Source of the DNA: an uncultured Polaribacter sp.
GTDB taxonomy: Bacteria; Bacteroidota; Bacteroidia; Flavobacteriales; Flavobacteriaceae
DNA length: 64,000 bases
Assembly (NCBI RefSeq): GCF_947503855.1
Contig: NZ_CANNFF010000005.1
Span: 1 to 64,000, forward strand
Direction: 5' to 3'
In this document: one piece after another, positions 56,680-64,000 of the stretch
Position numbering within the stretch: position 1 is the stretch's first letter
Layout: the number at the start of each line of letters is the position of its first letter
Notes under the pieces: generated by a model
The model's input: only the letters and a program-made list of their open reading frames with translations
Database searches by the model: none
What the model was told of the DNA's origin: nothing
Translations under genes and position numbers: made by a program

Positions 56680-57984
56680 CTAAATCGTTGCAATTTTTAC
56701 CATAGAATCGTACAAACGTTTCCAGCCTTTCCAGCGCATATGATCACTTAAACTCTCGTTATGAAATAAGGTGATAAAAGTACCATTTACAGCTTTTACC
56801 TCGTTTTTTAAATCTCTAATTCTACCCAAAGATTGTTTTGGTGTAATCTTTAAATAATCATTTAATGTAGTATCCATTAAAGCGAAAGGATATACTTTTA
56901 AAGGGGTTTGAATCTCGAAATCTAAATCATAAAAATAAAAAGGTGTACAAGTGCTTGCCCTAAAACCAACATTGCTTGCATACCCCATAGTAAAATCTTC
57001 TTGTATTTCTAAATCTATTAATTGTTGATAGGTTTCTGGTAAATTAAAGCGTAAATAATGCTGTCTAGATCTGGTTACGGGCATATTTGTTATATCCTCA
57101 AGTCTTTCTTTTTCTTTTTTTAAAAGTGCTGCATTTTGCATTGTAAAATAAGAAGGGTGTAAGCCAACTCTGGCATAATCTACCAAATCTTTTACAAGTA
57201 GTTTGAATTTATTTTTAGCGGCAGAAATATTGGTGTCAAAAGTAGTATAATCACCAACAGAGCAAAAGAAAATAGTTTTTATTTTTTTATTTTTTTTGAT
57301 GTTTAAAATTGTATCAAAATTATCAAAAGGATCTTTTTTAATGTTTAGTAAAACTGCTAATCGATACCAAACACTTAAAAGTCTTAGCTTAAAAAAATCC
57401 TTTAAAAAAGCACCTGTTGTTCTTATTAAACTTTTATGTTTATAGGCAAATGTATTGTCTATATCTATGGTAGAAATAAAAGTATATTTTCTGTTTTCAA
57501 CTTCATAATCTGGAAACCGTTCTTTGAATTCTTTTAAGAATTTGTAAGCCCAAATATCTACCACAGGTTTTTCTAAAAAATTATTATTATGAGCTAAACT
57601 TTCTGAGGCCATAAAACGCCCATGTTTGTCTTTAACATGAGGCAAATATTCTTCGTACCTAGAAATTAAGTAAAAACTTGCTGCAAAAATATCAAAAGGA
57701 ATTGCAGATTTACTTCCAGTAGCAAAAAAACATGGTACTTCTTCCCATTTTTGTATGTTTATTTCTAAATCGTTTACACCTTGTTCAAATAACAATTCGT
57801 TACTTTTTATAAAAAACTCGTTACTTAAAGGTGATTTTGTATAGGTTAATTTAGGCCCTTTATGTGCTACAAATTCTTCAACTTTAGTTGTAAAACTAAC
57901 CGGTATTTGTAAGGTTCTAGTTAAAATATGTTTAAATATATAACGAACTCTGGGTGTTATTTTATGTGTATATACTACAATCAT
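56680..57984 (-). CDS. polysaccharide deacetylase family protein
   Basis: 434 residues. The N-terminal ~150 residues (VVYTHKITPRVRYIFKHIL, ISRYEEYLPHVKDKHGRF) match the DUF7033-type module. The second part is a NodB-like (CE4) region with the metal-binding Asp pair in FISTIDIDNTF (about 169-179), a later HPSYF (about 276) and the C-terminal TLFHNESLSDH segment near the end. It probably removes acetyl groups from a surface glycan. Upstream of the FemAB-like gene and co-transcribed with it. Confidence 0.82.
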   Translation of the reverse strand: MIVVYTHKITPRVRYIFKHILTRTLQIPVSFTTKVEEFVAHKGPKLTYTKSPLSNEFFIKSNELLFEQGVNDLEINIQKWEEVPCFFATGSKSAIPFDIFAASFYLISRYEEYLPHVKDKHGRFMASESLAHNNNFLEKPVVDIWAYKFLKEFKERFPDYEVENRKYTFISTIDIDNTFAYKHKSLIRTTGAFLKDFFKLRLLSVWYRLAVLLNIKKDPFDNFDTILNIKKNKKIKTIFFCSVGDYTTFDTNISAAKNKFKLLVKDLVDYARVGLHPSYFTMQNAALLKKEKERLEDITNMPVTRSRQHYLRFNLPETYQQLIDLEIQEDFTMGYASNVGFRASTCTPFYFYDLDFEIQTPLKVYPFALMDTTLNDYLKITPKQSLGRIRDLKNEVKAVNGTFITLFHNESLSDHMRWKGWKRLYDSMVKIATI

Positions 57985-58054
57985 TATTTTTTTACATTAC
58001 AGCGTTTAGCAGTAGTTTACAGTGTTTTTTTTTACTAATCAATGCAACTTAAAA

Positions 58055-58741
58055 CTACAACAAGCCTTCATCTGCAAAGCTAAAATACGCTTTTTCTGTA
58101 ATTATTAAATGGTCTAGTAGTTTAATATCTAAAGTATTGCCAGCTTGTTTCATTTTTTCGGTTAAATTTTTATCTGCAACACTGGGCTGTAATTTTCCTG
58201 AAGGATGATTATGACAAACAATAATGGCTACAGACACCAACTCTAAAGCTCTCTTAAACAACAGTCTAATATCTACAACTGTAGCTGTTAACCCACCTTT
58301 ACTAACTTGACTTTTTGCTAAAACTTTATTAGAGTTACTTAAAAAAAGAACCCAAAATTCTTCGTGGTCTAAATCGCCAATTATGGGTTGCATTAAGTTT
58401 GCCACATTTTTACTACTAACAATTTTAGGTTTTTCTAAGGCTACTTCTAGCTGCCTTCTTTTCCCTAATTCTAATGCAGTAATAATTGCAATGGCTTTTG
58501 CCTCTCCAATACCATTAAACTCGGTTAATTTTTCTACAGATAGTTTTGCAAGCTCGTAAATATTACCATTTACAGCACTTAAAATACGTTTAGACAATGC
58601 CACTGCACTTTCATTTCTATTACCTGAACCAATTAAAATTGCTATTAATTCTGCATCAGACAATACTGCTTTTCCTTTTGCTAATAACTTTTCTCTAGGC
58701 CTATCGTCTAAAGCCCAAGATTTGATTGTTAACTTATCCAT
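58055..58741 (-). CDS. radC: RadC family JAB-domain protein
   Basis: 228 residues. N-terminal helix-hairpin-helix part (RPREKLLAKGKAVLSDAELIAIL in conserved pieces; EFNGIGEAKAIAI) and a C-terminal MPN/JAB domain with the JAMM motif HNHPSGKLQPSVAD (His, His and Asp zinc ligands, about 172-185). The name RadC is historical; a role in DNA repair is not established. Divergent from trkA. Confidence 0.93.
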   Translation of the reverse strand: MDKLTIKSWALDDRPREKLLAKGKAVLSDAELIAILIGSGNRNESAVALSKRILSAVNGNIYELAKLSVEKLTEFNGIGEAKAIAIITALELGKRRQLEVALEKPKIVSSKNVANLMQPIIGDLDHEEFWVLFLSNSNKVLAKSQVSKGGLTATVVDIRLLFKRALELVSVAIIVCHNHPSGKLQPSVADKNLTEKMKQAGNTLDIKLLDHLIITEKAYFSFADEGLL

Positions 58742-58817
58742 TCGCCTATTTTTTTATAAATATACAAAATAGAAAAATGTTATATTTATTTACAAAAAAG
58801 GGAAAAAACTCAATTAT

Positions 58818-58849
58818 TTGCATTTGCACCTAAACTCTTTATATCTTTG
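58818..58849 (+). promoter_or_regulatory. promoter of trkA-trkH
   Basis: TTG (58818-58820) is followed after 21 nt by TATCTTTG (58842-58849) and then CG. Predicted start near 58855, 19 nt before the trkA ATG. Confidence 0.65.
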
Positions 58850-58873
58850 CGGTTAATATTCTATATTTGAAAT

Positions 58874-60220
58874 ATGAAGATTATTATTGCTGGTGCTGGA
58901 GATGTAGGTTTCCATTTAGCAAAACTGCTTTCTTACGAGTCTCAAGATACTTACATAATAGATTTTGATGGCGAAAAACTAAATTATATCAATAATCATT
59001 TAGATGTAATTACCAGAAAAGGAGATGCCACATCTATCAAACTATTAAAAGAGCTTGGTGTAGATTCTGCTGATCTTTTAATTGCTGTTACAGAAAGTCA
59101 AAACACCAATTTTACAATCTCTGTTATTGGTAAAGCTCTAGGAGCAAAAAAAACAATAGCAAGAATAGACAATCCAGAGTTTTTAAATGAGTGCGAAGTA
59201 GACTTTAAAAAGTTTGGTTTAGACTTTATGATTTCTCCACAAGAGTTGGCCGCAAATGAAATAAAAATGTTGTTAAATCAATCTTCATTTAACGATACTG
59301 TTACTTTTGAAAGCGGTACTTTTAATGTAATGGGTACTTCTTTAACCTACAAATCTCCTTTAGTAGATTTGACGGTTAAAGAAGCGAAACAAAAGTTTAA
59401 AAATATAGATTTTATAACCATTGCTATCAAAAGAGATAATGTTGCACAAACAATTATTCCTAGAGGTGATGTTGCTTATCAATTAAATGACCAAGTGTAT
59501 TTTTCTGTTCCCAATTATAGTATGAAGGATTTGTATCCCATCATAGGAAAAAAACAGTTTAATATTAAAAATGTAATTATATTAGGGGGTAGTAGTATTG
59601 GCGAAAAAACTGCTAGAAATCTTTGTGAAGATAATTTTAAAGTTAAATTAATAGAAAAAAATAAAGAGAAAGCAGAAAATTTAGCAGAAAGTTTAGACAA
59701 TGTATTAGTTATTAATGGAGATGGAAGAAACCTTGAACTTTTAGAAGAGGAAAATATTAGAGAAACAGATGCTTTTATTGCAGTTACCAACAACTCAGAA
59801 ACCAATATTATGTCTTGTTTGGTAGCAAAATCTAAAGGAGTAAAAAAAACCATTGCACTTGTAGAAAATATGGACTATATTGATATTTCTCAAACGATTG
59901 GTATAGAATCTCTTATCAACAAAAAACTAATTGCTGCAAGTAATATTTTTAGACACATTAGAAAAGGAGAAATACTAGCATTAGCAAATCTACACAATAT
60001 AGACGCAGAAGTATTTGAATTTGAAGTAAGACCTAACGCAAAAGTTACTAAAAAACCAATTAGAGATTTAAATGTTCCTAGAGAAGCTGTCTTTGGAGGT
60101 ATTATTAGAAATGGAAAACCGTTAATGTCTTTTGGGGGTATGCAAATACAAAGTGGAGATAAAGTAATTGTGTTCTGCTTACCAGAAGCTATAGAAACTG
60201 TAGAAAGTCTATTTAGATAA
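58874..60220 (+). CDS. trkA: Trk potassium uptake regulatory subunit TrkA
   Basis: 448 residues: two tandem RCK units. Rossmann motif 1 at IIAGAGDVGFHLA (residues 3-15) with IDFDGEKL acidic turn; motif 2 at IILGGSSIGEKTA (about 236-248) with IEKNKEKA. Each is followed by a TrkA_C domain (FEVRPNAKVTKKPIRDL near the end). TrkA binds nucleotides and gates the TrkH channel on the inner face of the membrane. One nucleotide separates it from trkH. Confidence 0.95.
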   Translation: MKIIIAGAGDVGFHLAKLLSYESQDTYIIDFDGEKLNYINNHLDVITRKGDATSIKLLKELGVDSADLLIAVTESQNTNFTISVIGKALGAKKTIARIDNPEFLNECEVDFKKFGLDFMISPQELAANEIKMLLNQSSFNDTVTFESGTFNVMGTSLTYKSPLVDLTVKEAKQKFKNIDFITIAIKRDNVAQTIIPRGDVAYQLNDQVYFSVPNYSMKDLYPIIGKKQFNIKNVIILGGSSIGEKTARNLCEDNFKVKLIEKNKEKAENLAESLDNVLVINGDGRNLELLEEENIRETDAFIAVTNNSETNIMSCLVAKSKGVKKTIALVENMDYIDISQTIGIESLINKKLIAASNIFRHIRKGEILALANLHNIDAEVFEFEVRPNAKVTKKPIRDLNVPREAVFGGIIRNGKPLMSFGGMQIQSGDKVIVFCLPEAIETVESLFR

Positions 60221-60221
60221 A

Positions 60222-61721
60222 ATGGGTACTTTAAACACAAAAATAATCTACAGGTTTTTAGGCATAACAGCTATTTTAAATGGTTTGTTTATGTTTTTAG
60301 CTGTTCCTTTTAGTATTTTTAATGATGAACCCGAAAAATGGGGGATTTTAAATGCTGGAATTATCACCGTTTTTATTGGTGTGATTTTATACTTTGCAAA
60401 CAAACCCACAAGTACAAATATTCAGAAAAAAGAAGGGTATTTAATTGTAACATTGGGTTGGTTAATCCTTTCTTTTACAGGGATGTTGCCTTATTTACTT
60501 TCTGGAGCAATATCTAGTGTTACAAATGCATTTTTTGAAACTATTTCTGGCTATTCTACCACAGGTTCGTCTATTTTAACTAACATAGACAATATGCCAA
60601 AAGGAATTTTATTTTGGCGAAGTGCAACGCATTGGATTGGTGGAATGGGAATTATTGTATTAACCATTGCTATTTTACCTCTTTTAGGTATTGGTGGTAT
60701 GCAGCTGTTTATGGCAGAAGCACCTGGACCATCAGCAGATAAATTACATCCTAGAATTACAGATACAGCCAAAAGACTATATTTAATATACGTTTTATTA
60801 ACGCTTTTAGAGTTTTTGTTGCTAAAATTTGCAGGTATGACTTGGTTTGACGCCATCAATCATGCAATGGCAACCATGAGTACAGGTGGTTTTTCTACAA
60901 AAGGAGATAGCATTGCTTTTTATAATGGTAAACCCTTAATACAATACATTATTATAACTTTTATGTTTGTTGCAGGCACCAACTTTGTACTTACTTATTT
61001 TGCCTTAAAAGGGAAAATTCAAAAGGTATTTAAAAGTGAAGAGTTTAAATATTATTTATTTGGAATTTTAAGTATCTCTGCCATTATTGCAATCATTATC
61101 ATCTTTTTTCAAGACCCAAATTTAGAAAGTACCTTGGCACATCCTAAAGTTTTAGGAGAAACAGAGAGTGCGATAAGACATTCTTTATTTATGGTTACAT
61201 CAGTGGTAACAACAACTGGTTTTGTGTCTGCAGATTTTACCATGTGGAATTTCTTTGCAACAGGTATTTTCTTTGCCTTATTTTTTACAGGCGGTTCTGC
61301 TGGTTCTACAAGTGGTGGTGTTAAAGTGGTAAGGCACATTGTGATGTTAAAAAACAGTTTTTTAGAATTTAAAAAAGCCTTACACCCAAATGCAATAATT
61401 CCTGTTAGGTATGATGGCCAAACTGTGCATAAAAATATTGTTTTTAATATTTTATCTTTCTTTATTATTTATATGCTAATTTTTATAATGTCATCTGTGG
61501 CTTTAACATTATTTGGATTAGATTTTATGTCTGCATTAGGTGCCGCAGCATCCTCTTTGGGTAATATTGGGCCAGCAATTGGCTCTGTTAGTCCTGTTGA
61601 TAATTTTAATCACCTAACTTCGGCTGCAAAATGGTTTTGTTCTTTTTTGATGTTAATTGGTAGGTTAGAATTATTTACTGTATTAATTTTATTCACTCCA
61701 TTTTTCTGGCGGAAGAATTAA
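60222..61721 (+). CDS. trkH: TrkH family potassium uptake channel
   Basis: 499 residues, about ten membrane segments plus four pore loops. The filter-like segments are FFETISGYSTTGSSIL, MATMSTGGFSTKGDS, VTSVVTTTGFVSADF and SSLGNIGPAIGSVS, the expected fourfold pseudo-repeat around a Gly that selects K+. The GGSAGSTSGGVKVVR intramembrane loop (about 363-377) is the known gating loop. Works with TrkA in K+ uptake and osmotic adaptation, useful in marine salinity. Confidence 0.95.
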   Translation: MGTLNTKIIYRFLGITAILNGLFMFLAVPFSIFNDEPEKWGILNAGIITVFIGVILYFANKPTSTNIQKKEGYLIVTLGWLILSFTGMLPYLLSGAISSVTNAFFETISGYSTTGSSILTNIDNMPKGILFWRSATHWIGGMGIIVLTIAILPLLGIGGMQLFMAEAPGPSADKLHPRITDTAKRLYLIYVLLTLLEFLLLKFAGMTWFDAINHAMATMSTGGFSTKGDSIAFYNGKPLIQYIIITFMFVAGTNFVLTYFALKGKIQKVFKSEEFKYYLFGILSISAIIAIIIIFFQDPNLESTLAHPKVLGETESAIRHSLFMVTSVVTTTGFVSADFTMWNFFATGIFFALFFTGGSAGSTSGGVKVVRHIVMLKNSFLEFKKALHPNAIIPVRYDGQTVHKNIVFNILSFFIIYMLIFIMSSVALTLFGLDFMSALGAAASSLGNIGPAIGSVSPVDNFNHLTSAAKWFCSFLMLIGRLELFTVLILFTPFFWRKN

Positions 61722-61734
61722 GTATCTCACCTTT

Positions 61735-61754
61735 AATACTAAGTTTTTAGTATT
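61735..61754 (+). terminator. weak terminator after trkH
   Basis: AATACTAA pairs with TTAGTATT around a 4-nt loop, followed by a few T residues. Stem of 8 A/T-rich pairs only. Confidence 0.4.
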
Positions 61755-61928
61755 TTAGTTAAATGACTTTTACTACTTTAAACTCTAAAAGATAAAAAAA
61801 TGATACTATTATTTGTATAAAAAAAATGTATCCGTTTTGATAATCTTGTTGATTGTATATATTAAAATCTGAATGTCCGTAATCACCCATAATTTTGTAT
61901 ATTTAAAAGAACGTAAAGTATATAGGAA

Positions 61929-62102
61929 ATGAATCTTTTTACATTTAGTGCACATTTTGGAGATGAAGAAGCTTGTAGGCTTCATTTTAAACAAGAGCGT
62001 GATGAAATTGGAGTAAAATGCCGTAGATGTGGTCACGACCAGCATTATTGGATAAAGAGTGTATGGAGTATTAAAATTTACATTCTGAGAATAAAAAAAT
62101 GA
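61929..62102 (+). pseudogene. truncated IS1595/ISXO2-type transposase N-terminus
   Basis: A 57-codon ORF encodes MNLFTFSAHFGDEEACR and a zinc-ribbon start VKCRRCGHDQHYW followed by SVWS. This is the opening of IS1595-family transposases, where a second CxxC pair and the DDE core should follow. After SVWS the frame turns to an unrelated SIKIYILRIKK and stops, so only about one-sixth of the gene remains. No transposase core or inverted repeats were found downstream. Confidence 0.75.
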
Positions 62103-62284
62103 AGTTATTTTTCTTTTTAAAAAAATTCTTTCTTTAACAAAAGAAATATTTTAAAAAACACCTCTCTTTTTTATCAAATTATTTTTTTGTTAAGACGAAG
62201 ATAGTTAAGAGTTATCTTATTGCTAATTAATTATTTGAGTTTCTATATTTTATATTTATTTGTATTTTTAACAAAAAAATAAAT

Positions 62285-64000
62285 ATGAAACAAAAAAACT
62301 TTTTAAAAATTGCTTTATATATGTTGTTTGCTATATCAACAACATTTTCATTAAAAGCTCAAACACTAACTATTGGAGATTTAGCTATAATCGGGGTTAG
62401 TGTCGATAATGAAGAATTTCTATTAATTGCTTTAGTAGACATACCTTCAGGAGAATCTGTTTTCTTTACAGATAACGAATGGAATGGTAGTACCGCTTTT
62501 AATACAAGTGAAGGTTTCTACGAGTGGGTAACCCCCTCTATTACAGCTGGTACTACTATAACTTTAACAACAACATCATCCTCTTTTGGTGGAACTGTAA
62601 CTCAAAGAGCTGGTTCTTTTGCTTTAGGAAATAGTGGAGATGGAGTTTTTATTTATCAAACAACAACAAATGTATATAATACCGGTACATATACAATACT
62701 TGGCTTTGCAGGTGAAGATTCAGGTGATTCAGGTTCTTTAACTGGAACTGGCTTAACGGAAGGTACAAATGCAGTTTATTTGGGTGGCGACAATGGTATT
62801 TATACTGGAGTTAGAACAACTAATGATAAACCTGGTCACTTAACGAACATTTACAATAGTACAAATTGGACAACTTCTGGAACCGCACAAACATTTGATA
62901 CCACTAACTTTGCAATGGCAAGTGCAGGACCTGGTATAACTTTAGGTGCAGTGTCAGGTAACACCTCAGAAGATGGTACTACAGCAACATTTACAATTGT
63001 ATTAAATGCACAACCAACTACAGATGTAGTTTTAAATATTACTAGTGGAGATACTGGAGAAGTTACCTTAAATGAAGCTACATTAACGTTTACAAATGCC
63101 AATTGGGATACTCCACAAACAATTACTGCAACAGGTGTAGATGATGCTTTACAGGATGGAAATATAGAAGTTACTATTACAGTTTCTGTAGATGATGCTA
63201 ATTCTGATGATGCTTATTCTCCAGTTGCAGATGTTACTACTATAATAACAAATGATAATGATGAATTACCTAATTTAGTAATTAATGAAATCTTAGCTGA
63301 TCCAGATGAAACTAATGGTGATACTAATGGAGATGGAACTTTAAGTACTACAGAGGATGAATTTATAGAAATTTATAATGCATCAGGAGGTGAATTGAAT
63401 ATTGGTGGATACGCCATTGAGGATGCTACTGGATTAAGACATACATTTCCTAAAGGAACTATTATACCTACTACAGGAACTATTGTTGTTTTTGGTGGAG
63501 GTACCCCAACAAATATACCTTCACTAACACAAACTGCATCAGCAGGTTTCTTAGGTCTTAATAATGGAGGAGATACAATAACTATAAAAGATGCTAATGG
63601 CACAACTATTACTTCTTACACCTATGCTAGTGAAGGAGGTAATAATATCTCATTAGCAAGAGATCCAGATTTTACAGGTAACTTTGTTACACATGATAAT
63701 GTAACTGGTAATGGAAGTGTTTTATTTTCTCCAGGGAGAAATAATACAAGTAATACAGGTTTTTATAAAACATGGTCTGGAACCACAGATAATAATTGGA
63801 ATACTACAACTAACTGGATAGATAGTAGTAATCCATCTGGAACTTCTGATAATATTTTAATTCCTACTGGTATAACCAATTACCCAACCGTAAGTACTGC
63901 TGTAACTATTAACTCCTTAAATATAGCTTCAGGAGGAACTTTGAAAGCTACAAATACTTTTACCGTAAGTTCAGCTACTTTCAATAGAAATTTTTCTAAT
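62285..64000 (+). CDS. large secreted protein with lamin-tail domain (partial, cut by window end)
   Basis: 572 residues are visible without a stop, so the gene runs past the window. It has a signal peptide (ALYMLFAISTTFSLKAQ, start ATG at 62285). Order of parts: an N-terminal beta-rich segment (VFFTDNEWNGSTAF, about 60-75), a Calx-beta-like stretch (SEDGTTATFTIVLNAQP, about 225-240), a lamin-tail domain (LVINEILADPDE...EFIEIYNASGGELNIGGYAI, about 335-400) and a WSGTTDNNWNTTTNW repeat (about 498-512) common in T9SS cargo proteins. A C-terminal sorting domain would be expected beyond the window. Function unknown; likely surface-exposed or secreted. Confidence 0.85.
   Translation, partial: MKQKNFLKIALYMLFAISTTFSLKAQTLTIGDLAIIGVSVDNEEFLLIALVDIPSGESVFFTDNEWNGSTAFNTSEGFYEWVTPSITAGTTITLTTTSSSFGGTVTQRAGSFALGNSGDGVFIYQTTTNVYNTGTYTILGFAGEDSGDSGSLTGTGLTEGTNAVYLGGDNGIYTGVRTTNDKPGHLTNIYNSTNWTTSGTAQTFDTTNFAMASAGPGITLGAVSGNTSEDGTTATFTIVLNAQPTTDVVLNITSGDTGEVTLNEATLTFTNANWDTPQTITATGVDDALQDGNIEVTITVSVDDANSDDAYSPVADVTTIITNDNDELPNLVINEILADPDETNGDTNGDGTLSTTEDEFIEIYNASGGELNIGGYAIEDATGLRHTFPKGTIIPTTGTIVVFGGGTPTNIPSLTQTASAGFLGLNNGGDTITIKDANGTTITSYTYASEGGNNISLARDPDFTGNFVTHDNVTGNGSVLFSPGRNNTSNTGFYKTWSGTTDNNWNTTTNWIDSSNPSGTSDNILIPTGITNYPTVSTAVTINSLNIASGGTLKATNTFTVSSATFNRNFSN

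Larger units (their letters stand above)
61722..62284. other. intergenic region with IS remnant
   Basis: 563 nt between trkH and the secreted-protein gene. It holds a weak hairpin (61735-61754), a truncated transposase start (61929-62102) and A/T-rich sequence with short hairpins, such as AAGATA/TATCTT near 62200. No intact gene is seen. Confidence 0.6.

Noticed and set aside
61809..62045. 78-codon minus-strand open frame after trkH
   Set aside because: It overlaps the transposase remnant, whose plus-strand reading is clearly a real family; the minus frame has no recognisable features.
62851..63603. Two minus-strand frames rich in Val and Pro
   Set aside because: They are antisense to the Thr/Asn-rich secreted-protein gene, a composition that creates long antisense frames by chance.

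Overview
The window is chromosomal DNA from a low-GC member of the Flavobacteriaceae (Bacteroidota), most like the marine Polaribacter/Tenacibaculum group. The signs are strong A+T bias, a SusC/SusD pair, a C-terminal type IX secretion (T9SS) sorting domain, PafA-type alkaline phosphatase, CtlX, a rpsL-rpsG-fusA-rpsJ cluster without tuf, promoters of the TTG-N17-23-TAnnTTTG type, and several TTG start codons. The genus is inferred from gene content; no rRNA gene is present.

Region by region. 1-4000 is loosely packed: an A+T-rich spacer, an orphan lipoprotein, a methyltransferase/YpdA-type reductase pair, a decayed membrane-protein gene, and a compact structured intergenic RNA resembling the Flavo-1 class. 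4009-12000 carries rpmE (type B), a glutaminyl cyclase, a beta-helix lipoprotein, an amidohydrolase, an SDR enzyme, a SprT-like protein, a DUF389 membrane protein and a CIA30 protein. 12100-22900 holds tRNA-Lys, an MlaFE-type lipid transporter pair, pafA, a T9SS cargo protein, two guanidino-group hydrolases (ctlX and an ADI/DDAH-like enzyme), gltA, eno and carA, with clear hairpin terminators.

22920-40660 is the ribosomal protein block on the minus strand. In transcription order it runs rpsL-rpsG-fusA-rpsJ, then a terminator overlapping a new promoter and a ~220-nt leader, then rplC-rplD-rplW-rplB-rpsS-rplV-rpsC-rplP-rpmC-rpsQ-rplN-rplX-rplE-rpsN, a second internal promoter with a structured leader, rpsH-rplF-rplR-rpsE-rpmD-rplO-secY-infA-rpmJ, and the alpha part rpsM-rpsK-rpsD-rpoA-rplQ, whose spacers are long and mostly contain inverted repeats. 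L31, L36 and S14 are all zinc-free versions.

40750-64000 carries an Omp85-like protein, an orphan SusC/SusD pair, rlmB, a rhomboid protease, rarA, a three-gene envelope operon of unknown function, a YjjG-type phosphatase, a surface-polysaccharide cluster (glycosyltransferase, flippase, FemAB-like transferase, polysaccharide deacetylase), radC, trkA-trkH, an IS1595-type transposase remnant, and a large secreted lamin-tail-domain protein cut by the window end.

Most of the window is ordinary core genome. I found no defence system, prophage or CRISPR array. The least explained signals are RNA-level: the rplC leader, the rpsH and rpsD leaders, the nested hairpins in the alpha operon spacers, and the Flavo-1-like element.
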